Shown one piece after another: positions 48,464 to 60,900 of a DNA stretch of 64,000 nucleotides (positions are counted from its first letter, which is position 1; each line of letters opens with the position of its first letter). The notes under the pieces are model-generated. The model did not search any database. It had not been told where the DNA came from and saw only the letters and a program-made list of their open reading frames with translations. The position numbers and the translations under genes were made by a program. The DNA comes from Setophaga petechia (Eukaryota; Chordata; Aves; Passeriformes; Parulidae): NCBI GenBank assembly GCA_024362935.1, contig JANCRA010000011.1:5022001-5086000 (forward strand), in the 5' to 3' direction.

Positions 48464-51400
48464 ATTTACTTCCTATGTGCTTTCATGTATAACTTTTCAT
48501 TCATAGTTCAAACTTTACAGTTTCAAATTTGATTTTGGCCAGTGGGCTTTCATGACATTATGGATTCAGAAGAGTGCCCAGGACATTCCTATTCAGGAGA
48601 GCAATCTATCTTTAACTGTTCCATAGCCAAGTTCACAGTCAGGTTTGCTGCTGTTGCCAGAGAAAGAAGAGTTGGGTGCCTCCTGTTTCAGCTCCTTGAG
48701 GCGTCTTCAGCTGCCCCTACTGTTGTCTGGTCAGCAAAAAGGACCAGGCAGCCCAACTCTCCGATGTTGGTCTCCATCCCAGCTTACCTTCCATGGAGCA
48801 TTTTTCCTGTGGGGAGTGTCCTGACCATTCTCAAGTTTCTGCTATGCCAATGTTGAAAGACCTTGAGTCTGCTCCACCATCAAAGACAAGTGTTATAGAG
48901 TTTAGGCATACCAAATGAACAGAGCATCCCTGTGACTTCTGCATGGAAATTGCATAGAACCCTTTATAATCTCATCATGTGGAAAATTTGCTTTATTTTG
49001 TCTCAGGAAGAGTGGGCAAGTATGGCACACAGAACTGCCTCTAAAGCCTTTGCAAACTGAAACTCAAGAAACTTGCAAACAAAATGTAATTCTATGAATG
49101 AAAAAAAAATGTAATTATCCAACCTTTCCTTTGATCTGGGAAGAGATCAGCATTATTAGAATGGATTAATTTCAGTAAGTCAATGGTATCTGTTGGTTCT
49201 ATAATCATTATTATCTACTTTTCCTGGATATAGAATTGATTGAATTTGCAAATCAAATTTCTCTGCACTCTATAAACCTTTTTTTCTGGAAGTTAAAGTA
49301 AGTGGCTATTATAAAATTGTTCTAAGGAAAATAAAAGTATGGGGAGGTGGAGCAGGAGGAAGAAAAGAAAAGAATAGGAAGTACTTTGATTAATGCCAAC
49401 CACACTAAAACATGCTGCGAGGGTTGTGTTCTAGCCTGGTGTCTCAGAAAAGAGGTGTGCTGTTTTATTTCTCGAACCATATATTTATTTGTAATTTGTT
49501 TTGCCTTTTGTAAGATTTCTTTTTGCTTTTGTAAGCACTCACCTGCTCTATTTTCTCACTGGCTTCAGCAGGTAAATTCCTTTTTATATTGCCTCTGGAA
49601 GTACATAACTTTCTTTTTAGGTGTTTTAATGAACTTGGACAGCATTGAGGGATCAGAGGAATCAGAGTTGAAAATGACATGCACCATCCAGCCCCACTCC
49701 CCAGGAATTCCTTGACAATCAGGATGACGTCTTATATGCTGCCCAAAACTACTACCTACATCTCCCAACACTGTTTGCAACTAAAGTGCTTGAGGACCCG
49801 AGAATGATCCTCGGTGGGATTAAGTCTCCTTTATGGCAGAATATGCAAACTTAAAGGTGATGAATCTGCAATTACAACAGTGGGAATTTGCAAAGCAGAT
49901 GCAGGAGCCCTGCCCAGCACTGCCATTTGCACAGGAGCGTAAACAAAGGCAGTGCAGGGAAGAAAACCAAACAAAGTCATAATTTAAAGTATGAGCCTGG
50001 CTGATAAAAAGAGGACCAGGACACCTGCAAAAGAAGCTTGACCTTGCAAGGTTTAAAGTGAAATCTTTCTATCAGCAGAAATGTTAAGGCCATACACCAA
50101 AGTGAGGACCTTTCCCTGCTCTTGAGCACTGGGTTATAGAGCTCAGAAATATTTCTGATTCATTGATTTCCTTTCTCTTTGGAATCAGTCTTCCCCCCAA
50201 TGTCTTTTTCATTTATTTGCATTTTTTTATTATCATGTACAGCTTTTTATAGTGCTAAGACAGATTATTAATTGTAATACAGCAGTGCAGTTCACTATAA
50301 TGTGTTTTTTATGGAAGAAATGAGTCTCCTAAAACCTCTGTACTTTTCTTTGGTACCTGTGTAGTGCAACTATGTTGGTTTGCATGGATGTCCCTCATTA
50401 GCAACAATATAAATGAGAGTTTTTGTACAAACTTGGTGTGTATTTGTGCATGTGTGAGAAAATTAAACAAGGAGAGAGCAAGGGAGGATTAGTTTCATTC
50501 ATTAACCCTGAAATTTCCATTAAATTTGCAAAGTCAGAGGCCAGCTGTGTTACTGTTAATCAACATAAAAAATATTTATTCTGTGGCAGCAATTTTCTCA
50601 AACACACTTCACTGTGGCAAAGTCCCTATGAGTCATTTTGACACATCATAATTCATTTGCTGAAAGACCATTTTGTATATAAGAACGGCCATATACACAC
50701 TGCAAATTTCGGGTTTTATGGGACACTCATCTTCAAGAGCATATAAAGAACCTCATCTATCACTTTGCTAGCACAAGGCTGTTTCTTTTACAGTAATCAA
50801 TACTGTCCTGTACATTTCTGCAGAATTCAAGATATGATGCTTTTGCTATTTATTATGAAACTGGAGATGAGAACATTTATAGATTTTTATTCCATTTCAT
50901 CTACCCTACACTCAAAAATGTCCACAAAGAAGTTTTTTTTTGTTGTATTTTGCCTACTTCACTCTCTGCACCGAACAAGGTTGCTTTTAGGACTCCTTAT
51001 CATAGCTCAGGACTTCCATCTGCAAGAATGTCTTGTTTTTCTACAAACAGGTGGTCAGCTTCTCTAATTTAGCCAAACTAAATATCCAAAGCTGTTATTC
51101 TTGGAAAACAAAATGGAATGCAAAGGGTTTACTTTTTGGATAAGAAATGGCTGGCAAGGAAATTAAAAAATCAAATTAATTCTACCTTGCCAACCCTCCA
51201 AAATTAATATAGATTTGGTACTGCTCTTCCTTACCTTGATTCTGCACAGGATAATGATAAAATCCTATTGATATTGTTTATTATGAAATGGCCTTACAGA
51301 ACAAGCAGATCTTTCAGACTAGCTCATAGTTATCTCTTAACAAATCGTTTCTCTCTTAATATGATCAGTTGTCCTTAGCATCTATGTGCATTTTCCTTCC

Positions 51401-52007
51401 CCTGTATCATTTCATACATTTTTATTTCACTTCACTTTGGAGCATCTCACTGTAAGTAGAAACTATCTGGGAACCATAGTATTACTTATTTGTTGTAGAT
51501 CCAAGGCCTTGGAAAGCATAATTTTAAAGTAATTTTTAAAATTCCTTTTGAAATATCTTCTTTACTGTTCAAATACTGTTATTAAAAGATTGGTAACTGA
51601 AAGATAAAATATGAGAAAATATGGGGGAAGAAGCAATGGAAAAATGAACCCTTCAAATATACAGTGCACATGTATGTATATGGTAGAAATATGAACAAGT
51701 TCTTTCTATAGGGTAGGAAACAAGAATAGTAAAAATAATTTTTAAGAACAAGAAAAAAGTTTTGAAGGTTGTGTATACTGTCTGAACAGTCAAGAGTTTT
51801 TATTTGCAATTTTCCAGATGATATTGCCTATCTATCTAGCAGCATTGGCATTATTCCGTGAGTGTTTCACTCCTGGAAGGGAGCAGTTCAGAACTTCTCT
51901 GTTCATTTGGCTTCTCAAACATAAGGTAATGCAACATGCACAACTGTTCAGCATACTTACCCCATTTGTATATTGGATTCCAGCTTGCTAGTTAACACAT
52001 GGGATGT

Positions 52008-52290
52008 CACAGAATCACACAACAAGCTGAGTTGGAAGGGACCCGCAAGGATCATCAAGTCCAATTCCTGGCCCTGCCCAGGACAACCCAAGAGTCACAC
52101 CATGTGCTTGAGAGCATTGACCAAATGCTTCTTGAACTCAGCCAGGCTGGTGCTGTGATCGCTTCCCTGTGGAGCCTGTTCCAGGGGTGCCCAACTACCC
52201 TCTGGGTGACAAACCTTTCCCTAATATCCTACCTAAACCTCCCCTGGCACAACTTCAGGCCATTTTCCCAAGTCCTGTCACTGGTGACAA
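52008..52290 (-). repeat. CR1 LINE 3' fragment, - strand
   Basis: On the + strand it begins with 'cacagaatcacacaa', the complement of the CR1 3' terminal ATTCTRTG-type tail, followed by 'gttggaagggaccc' and 'aggatcatcaagtccaa' (about 52049), the hallmark CR1 3' end in reverse. It continues through 'ggagcctgttccaggggtgc' (about 52171), 'acaaacctttccctaatatc' and 'caggccattttcccaagtcc' (about 52256). The 3' end is intact and the 5' end is truncated, as is usual for CR1. Any open frame here is part of the repeat and is not a gene. Confidence 0.93.
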
Positions 52291-55200
52291 TTACATACCA
52301 TTTCATAACATATTAGAAAAGTTGCACTTAAAGAAATTGATGCAGAATATTAAGCCTGTTAATATTTCTGTATCTGTTGTAAGGTTGTACAGCTCTGTAA
52401 GAATTAAATTTTTTACAATATTTAAGACTGATTGATGGATCTGTAACTTAGGTAGCCTTCATTTTTTTGGGAAAGGTACTCTTCATTAATGGGACTGTGT
52501 GTATTTCCTAGAGATGTGAGTTACATTGCACTGGAAAGAAACTTTAAGGCTATCAAGTCCATGGTCTTTGTGCTGCAATATACCAATGAACCATATAGGC
52601 AAATCTTTTTATTCTTCTCATTTGCCTTTTTGAGGTAGCCATGCACCAACATAACAATCTTTTCTGCTGTTTTAAACATGATAATACCCTCATACAATAT
52701 TTGCCTCTTTTTTTACATTGTTGTTTTTCTTCAGGATTGTATTGATAGATCACAGTCATCTGTGGCTGACTGACATTGCAAAGTCCATTTCTTCTGTCAT
52801 CTCCTGCCAGTGACTTTGTGTGTCCTAGCAAGCTGTCATTGGAAGCAGATGAGCTGCTGTGGATTCAGACCTGTGCAAACATGTTGGTTATTGCTGTGTG
52901 CATGCATGCCTCCTTCCATCCAGCATCAGAGCTCACTGGTCCTACGCCACAAATTAGCTTCATGTCTGCAACCTAGAGGAGCCCTAAACGGGACACCATG
53001 AAGTATCATCTTGCCCTCATATCAAAAATGGAGACGAGCCTTTCTTGAAGAGGTGGACAAGGTGTTCTTTGCTTACTCCTGAGAGGTTCTGTACCATAAG
53101 TGACAATGTTTACCAGGAGAAACCAGCCACCCAGCATTGGCAGTGTCCCAAACTGTTCCTATTCCAGTCAGCCACACGCCTTACTTGTCACTGACGGGTT
53201 CACGGTGTGTGTGCAGGGGATGACTAGTGGTGGCTTTGTGTTGCCAGGGCACGATGCCACAGAGCTGCATTTCCCCTCCGCATGGCCTCCATTTGCCTTT
53301 TTCCGCATGATTATCACCCATCTGTTGCCCTCTGCCATGTGTGGGAGGGCAGCAGATGGGCCAGAAAACTGGAACACAGGAAAGCAAGTTCTTCTGAGAG
53401 GCAAGGAGAGAAAGCGTGAGGTCAGAAAAGAAATCCTTAGACTAGCTCCAGGAAAAGGGGCACTCCATAGAGAGTACTTACCACCGATGGAAACCCCAGA
53501 AAGAGAAATTAGGCAAAAAAGACCCCAGTCAGAAGGCAACAATGAGGATTAATTGCTTTTGCTTCTCACCTACAGAACCATCAGTTTCATTCATTTTGTT
53601 GACCTACCTGCAAGGACCATAGTATTTATTTACCTACATAATATATTATTGCGAACCCATGGTTGTTAGATGTGTGAGCAATACAACTATTTCCAGGCTC
53701 CAGATGTGGCACTTTAGCTTAAAGGCTACATGATGTGAGTAAAAAACCAAGATGATCTCTACAGAGCCATCACAGCGCCCTCAGCATTTGCAGCCTCTCT
53801 AATAGATTGGTAAGAAAAATAACAGCCAGAGTAAGTATTTCGTAACTAATGTTTCATTACCTGCAGGAAAAATAACATTTCATAAGTGCATGTCACCAAT
53901 GTAACAGAGATCCTACAGGTAGTAAACCAAGTCATATTTCTTCAGCACTAATTCTATTAGATTCTCATCAACAGATGTTTGTTGATGTTCCCATTGGTCA
54001 TAAACATACTCGTTAGGCTTTCTCTTTAAATTTATTGATTTTTAACTGACAATACCAAAAACTATGTTGAAGCAACTGAAGTTTTTAGCAGGGGCAGAAT
54101 CTGTATCTCTTTATTTGTAGTTGTCAGTGTAATTCCATTTGATTCCAGGGAGAAATTAAAGTTTGTGCTCTCAAATCCGCTGATGTTAGATGCTGATTAA
54201 ATGAATATTTCAATGTCCCTCCAGCATCAGATAGAAATAATGTATGCAACTCCCATATCCCTTCAGAAAGAAGTCTCAGGAAGTTTTTCTCAGGAAGAAT
54301 ATGCAAACACTATGCATGTCTTTACCTCCACCTCTTCCACTTGGCCAGCCACAATGCAGATGGAAGTGTAAAAAATTTTGCCTTTCTCACAGCCTTAAAC
54401 AGTATTTCTGAGTTTTCTCCCCAATTTTCATGATTTCCCAAATACCATAATATTCAATACTCTGTGAAGCTGAGCATCACTGAATTGTGGAGAGCTAAGT
54501 ATTCAGCAAGTGCTCAGCACATATACAGCATTTCAGGGATTCAAGTCCTCACTCAAAAGAAAGTATATGCAAGGGGAATTATGAATTACACTGGAGGGAA
54601 CTTAAGATACAGGTGGCAGGAATCTAATGAGGAGAAATAAAGTAGTGTTCAGTGAAAGAAAAGAAGACACAATTTTAATATGTTTGGAAGCATCCAATTA
54701 AAATTAGTGATATTTTTCTTGAATGGCTACATGTGTATGAGTATGATATTTGTAATTAGCATTGATTAATGTTTAACACTTATTTGTGATTAAGGGCTGA
54801 GGATCTGAAGCCTTCAGCATCACACAGGATCATGCATCTTCAGGTGCAAATGAACTGCATGCTACCTTCAAGTAATATCAGATGCTAAACTCAAAGTATG
54901 CCCTAATTTATTCCTAAAAATGTCTCATCAACAAGCTTTATTCTTTCATCATGAGCAATAACCGGTGGTACAACACTAAGCTACAACAGAGCTCTAGGTG
55001 ATTTGGGGGGAGGAGAAAAAAGGGTGGTCCTAGTAATGTCTCAGGAGGGTAATGAATGGCTCATCTTTCATACTCTGAATCTTGCAGAACAAGATCTTGA
55101 ATTTAGGTCTTCTTTGTTTGCAGCTAACTAGTCCTCTACCTCTTCTCAGGTAGGAGCCAAAAAGAACATTTTCCATAAGGTGTCACTACCAAACATGTTG

Positions 55201-57531
55201 GAATTGGACTCAGAGTCTCCAGGCATAAGAGGTGAAGAAAGACATGAAGCAAATGTTGGCAGTCAGCTGGGCAGGGGTCCATTTCTGGTTTGGGGTCACT
55301 ACAGTTTGTTGACACAAGCCATTTTTATGTTGTTGAAAAATTTATTTTTCCACTGCAAAAAGGGGGGGGAAATGAAACTCTGAAGGCTGTGAGAAAGTGG
55401 AACTGCTGTCCCCTCCTCAGCTCCTTCCTTGAGTGATTTCTGGTTCACAGCAGAAAGCTGACCATCCTTTGGCCCATCTTGCCATGCAAGCCTCTGCAGT
55501 AGTAAGTGCCCTGTTTATAATCAGTACTAAGATATGAAAGAGAAATCTCTGGCTCACTCCCATGCTCTGTAGTTAACAAAAATCTATTCAGAGGTTTAAA
55601 TTTCTGTGCAAATAACCTCCTCATCTGCAATAGTCAAAGGAGTGGAAAATACAGGAAAGTCTTTGGAGAGTTAACACCCAGACCCTGTGAACATGAAGAT
55701 GATTATTTTCCTCTACAAGGCTTTTTCACATGTGATAAGCTTGGCATGTTGCCTTGCTTAAGTGTCAAGCCCTGAATGTTTTTGGTATTGCCCTGGTGGT
55801 CCTGAGGAGTTACTGGAATACTTGTTGGACCTGTTTTATATCACTGTGTGCACTGATAGTGACATTGAGAAGAAACAGGTAGAGGAGTGGAAGGGGGATC
55901 TGGATTTTCTCTTGTTCAATTCTGATAGCAGTCTCCCTGTCTGCCCGGGCAGCTCTACAGCTTCCTCCAGTCTTTCTTTGGCTCTTTGACTGTGCTTTTT
56001 ACATTATTACATTGTAATCTCTTCTTGAGGTTTTTTTTTGGTTTGGTGGTTTTTTTTTTCCTCTCTTGCTCCCAAGGGATAGTTGTCAAAACTCCTTATC
56101 TGCTGATGAATGAAAGGAATTTTTGTCTCCACTGCCTGGAACTGGTTAATGCAATTCTGGACAATACCACTGGGTCACTGAGTCAAGTGAACAGCAAAAG
56201 TTTAAATACATAGAAAGGTTTTGTTTGGTGCCAGTTTGTATCATCATTTGAAGATATTTTCTGCCATGCAAGAAAGTGAAAAAGACAAGGCTGAAGGCAG
56301 TTGCAAAGAGTTTCTAGAATTGAAGAATAAACATTCCAAATTTTGCAACTTAAATGTTGGCAGTGGAAATCAAAAGAGAGATGCTTTAACATTTGCACTA
56401 AAAGGCATTTTCATTCTGTTGTTGGAACACTTTTTCTCATTACTGTTCATTAGAATCTGATGCCAATCATGTTGTTGTGTGTCTGATGTGAGAAATGGTA
56501 TTTCTGGCCAAAACGTGCTTATCTGGGTAAAGACAATAGACATTGTCTATGAATACAGGACCAAACAATAACAGCTATGCTTTCTGGTAATGACTCAAAC
56601 CCAATTCTATAAGGTCCTGTGAGTTTAACATCCATTAAAATGACACCTTGCCGAACTGAAATTTAAAGTAGTAAGAAAATACTTAAAAACTCTGAAACCT
56701 AAAGCCCAAGTTCATCTCTATTTTCAGCATTTTTTTTAAGTTACAATGCTGAGAATAATCTTGAACCTGCCTTTGTTGAAGGCAAATGTGCTATTGCTTT
56801 CAGGCAGCGTGAGGCCAAGCTCTACCTGTTTGTTCCAGACACAGTACTACTGTGTCCCAATCTCAGATTTGACAGCTCTGTTTGGGACAGAAAAATCTGT
56901 TTGAAAAACTAGATAAACTACATGTGTCTGTGACTACTGAACTCTCCATAGTTCACTGAAATCATTATCAAAAATGATTACTCATAGATTCTTGTGTTGA
57001 TAACACTTCCATATGACCATATGTAGTCATAGAGAAAATTCATGTATTTGTGCAGAAATGTGTGTTACCCCAAGTAGAAGCTTCATCCCAGTATTTGCAC
57101 AAACAAAGCTCTGCCTGGATAAACATGAACAACAGACAATCAGCAAGCAAGTATTCCCTTGAATGGAAAGTCTTGGCTTGGAGCTTGAGCCAGACTCCTG
57201 GAAGCCAACAGGAGTCATCCCATGGATTGCAATGAGCTTTGTATCATGCCCTTTATTCATAGCAGTGTTTGCAAATCATCTTTTGCAGTATTCACCCAGC
57301 TGAAATCATACTGCAAGCATATTCATATGGTATATTCACATAAATATGTGCTGTGATTCATAAACAAATTACATTTGCATCTGTCGACTATGGCTGAGGA
57401 GCAACAATACAGAAAATAACAACAGAGAGGAAAGGAAGAAAAAAGTGATAATTGTGTGACAGTGAAAGGAAGAATCTCAACTGCATTTCCATATCATCCC
57501 ATGTATCAAGTAGCAAGTGCTTAAAAGGTTT

Positions 57532-57557
57532 CTTAGAACTTTCATGAGAGTTCTAAG
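57532..57557. repeat. Short inverted repeat (9-bp arms, 8-base loop)
   Basis: 'cttagaact' at 57532-57540 pairs perfectly with 'agttctaag' at 57549-57557. Confidence 0.75.
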
Positions 57558-57879
57558 CAGAAGAAAGCTACTTAATCCCTGTAGACTGAAAATGCCATTG
57601 TTTATTTCAGACCATTTCAGGAAAATGTTTGTACAATAACTGCTGCACATTCAATCCCATCTCTTGCACTTCCAGTCCTCTCTTGAATTTTCAAGAATGT
57701 CTTTTTTATACATCTGAATTTAAGTTTCAAAAGCCAGCATGAATGATAGAAGGTTCCCCACCAAATATAAGGTTCTCTGGGGACAGCTGTTCCATTGCAG
57801 TAAAAATTTTTATTTTATGAGGAAAAAGAAAAGGCTTTCTTTGGTGGGTGTATGTGCATGTATGCTCGCCCTCTAAAAA

Positions 57880-57926
57880 AGCCAGTTTTAACTTGAAAAC
57901 AATAGCCAGTTTAATTTGAAAACAGT
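57880..57926. repeat. Near-perfect 23-24 bp tandem duplication
   Basis: Units 57880-57903 and 57904-57926 both begin 'agccagttt' and contain 'ttgaaaaca'. They differ by one T length change and two substitutions, with no spacer. Confidence 0.88.
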
Positions 57927-60900
57927 AATTTTTACTTATATTTCCTTAGGAAAGTGCCAGCATTTGTTTTTATTAATTCTTTTTGTGACACTTTTCTTCT
58001 AAGCTCAGAAAAGGACTCTCAGCTGATTCTACCACCTCTGGTTTGTGAAAAACTATCAGTACACATGATTAAAGAAACACCTACTTAATCATCCTCCTAG
58101 GTATGCCAGGACTTACAAGGAACCAAGCAAGGTCCTTGTCACCCCCTCACCCAGACATGTGTCCATGCAATCCACTGAACTGGCTTATGTGCAGTATTAT
58201 AATACTGTTTCTTCCCAAGCCTTGAGCCAGGCTTTAAAATGATTTCCCTTGTTCTTGTTCTGAGTCCCATCCCCTCGGTACAGACTACCCATACAAGAAG
58301 GAATCAGCATTCTCAAAGCAGACTAATTGTGTTGGGTGTCCAATTAAAGACAAATTAAATGGACCTGGTTTCATTTCAGAAGGTGTGGAAATACACCATG
58401 GTAGGACATCTTGGTTTAGATTTCCAAAGCCAATCTTATCTTCCAAATATTTTATTCCAAATTTTTTCTAAGCCCTTGGCTGTAAGGACCAAAGAAACCT
58501 TCACCGTAAGAGAGATTCTCACGACACAGCAAGCCACAGTGAGAGTCTGTGTGAAACCTCATGTTGCCTGTCTTTGGTTTAAGAAATAAATGAGTTAATC
58601 ATGAAAGCACATATCAGGGGAGTTTCAAACTATAGAATCATGCAGGCTTTGTACAGCTGGGCACTCATAATCAGTTATAGCACAAAAAGCAGAAAGGTCC
58701 TTATTACTTTCCATATAATTTTTTATTTCTCTCCAAATATCAATGTTATATTGACTGTTAATCTGAAAAACCTCATTTAATGTCAGCTTGCTCACAGTTA
58801 TGAAAATTCAGGTAATGTATTCCTGCTACTAATTGTATTTGAGAAAGTGTTATTAATTTCATATATCAAGTTCGTAGTGGCCATCTGTTCCCTCCGAACT
58901 GCTGCGTCTCCCTCCATCTGCCCTGTTTTTCTTCTGCTAATCGGGTGGCAAGGGCTCAGATGATTGGGAAGTTTCACTCTGACTTTTGATTTGTCACTCA
59001 TCATCAAGCCAGCTGTGCATTTTTAAACAGACTCTTGCAACGGGTGGTGCTGAATTTAAATCTTTCTGTCTGATTTTTTTTTAAATAAAACTTTTTTTAT
59101 TAAAAAAAAATCAAAAAGAAGACAGATTGTATTTTCTACTGTGTAAAATGTGCTTTGCTGCCACTAATTTGGCTGCATCTGCACTCTCATGAATAAAGAT
59201 GACAGTATATGTCCAGGATATTATTAGGGACTGTGGGGAGTGGGGAAGAATTTCAAGTACGGAAAGACACCACAAGTTTCCAGTGCTCAGAGTAGTGAGC
59301 AAGCATGTGTCAAGGTTCTGGCTTCAGCTGGCACTGGCTGAAGTTAGGGCAGACCTTTGCAGATACAAATAGTAGAAAATGTTCATGCTTTTAGTAGAGA
59401 AAATTATTAAAGAAAGGTAGAATGGTCTTTAAAAACTTTTCCCTCCTTTATTCCCCATGAATCCAGACACAACAAATAAAGGTTACTGGTGATCACCGAA
59501 AATCTTTTAGGATCTATGTTTTGTATTGCTGTGAAATTCACATTTTCCCTGTTTTAAAAATGAGGGAATTACCACATGGTCGCAAGCTTTGAAGTTCTTG
59601 TGAACCCCAAATTCTCAGAATACTCCAAGCACTCTATCCCCAAGGATGGTCTATAGCAGATGCTGGGAACAGGGAGACCTGATCAATGGGAGATTAGAAC
59701 AGTCAGACAAGATGAACTCCCCACTCAAGAAAGTAATTTTATAATTTCTGGTAGCAAAAAAGTGGTCAACATTCTTTAACAGCTTTTATCTCCCTTCCAA
59801 AATCCACATTGTTTTTAGCTGTAATGATTCTAGATATTTCTGTTATCCATGCAAATGCTCAATTCCTTTCGACTGTTGTTGAAACGATTCAACCCTCAAG
59901 TGAAAGATTAAATATTTATGCCTAGCACAGAGGAGATATTGCAAGAAATGATTGGCTGAAATTAAAGCAGACAAACTTCAAGCTGTACAAGAGGAGGAAA
60001 TTCCCAGACAATGAGATGTATTAAAGTATGGAATAAAATTGTAAGGGATATTATGAAAGCCTTGCCACTTGGCCCATTTGAAACAAGGGCTGACAAAACA
60101 GCCTAAAACGTGCAGCAGTGGAAATGGGGTGAACAGGATGGTTTACCAGGCTCCTTCTACATCAAATTTCTATTGTCCTGCAATCTGATTTATGAAACCC
60201 AGACAACACAAGGGCATTTGCAAGTGGGATTTTATCATAGTACCTGAAGCATATGATACTGTTTTACAACTCAGAGGTGAAGTTTGATGGCTTCACTTTG
60301 CAGGGGTTCATGAGAACATTTCCTCTGCTTTGTATTTATAAGAGATCTGAAAAAATGATCACATGTGGAATCCTGTTTGCATTAGGCAAAGACAAAAAAA
60401 GAGAGACTTGCCAAATATATCACATACTCTTTGCTCTGTATTCTCCACACAGATATATGCATACCTCGGATCTTTAGGCCGGTTCCATATGGGAAAAGGA
60501 ATATTTTCTGTACTGAAAAGTACTTCTGTTAAAGCTACTTCTGAATAAAAGTACATGCAAATTTTATGTGTATCTATCGCAATATTAAAAACATCTCTGT
60601 TTTGTTTGATTTTCCCATTTCAGCAGTCCTAGAATTCTGATAAAAATATATATTTAAAATTACCATGTTTCACCCGGGTCTTATCTGCTGCCAAGGAATA
60701 CCACAAATATTACCTGTTTCTGTTATGGAAATGTAAATGCAGGCTAACCTGTTCTGAAGTTTTGAGAACCTAATCAAGCATCCCATGTATCTTGCTAGCA
60801 CAATCCAATAGGTAAAATGTTCTACCCGGTTTCAATGGATGGAAGCAGAAGGGGGCAGGAGCAAGAGGAGGGTTGTCACAATGTCTCCTGTCTGACAGTA

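Larger units (their letters stand above)
44800..52000. other. Unique AT-rich non-coding DNA with one isolated CpG cluster
   Basis: No gene or clear transposon was recognised. The CpG cluster at 46938-47105 is listed separately. A GTTTT-type pentanucleotide run lies at about 48437-48463. A slightly GC-richer patch at about 48540-48860 has no recognisable content. Confidence 0.55.

Noticed and set aside
51999..52316. 105-codon open frame on the + strand
   Set aside because: It runs antisense through a CR1 3' fragment, so it is repeat sequence.
52525..52620. Extra CR1 fragment suggested by 'ggctatcaagtccatgg'
   Set aside because: Only one short word matches, so it is too weak to annotate as a separate element.
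53100..53552. 150-codon open frame on the + strand with a 124-codon frame opposite
   Set aside because: Two long frames facing each other usually reflect low stop density from composition. Neither resembles a known protein.
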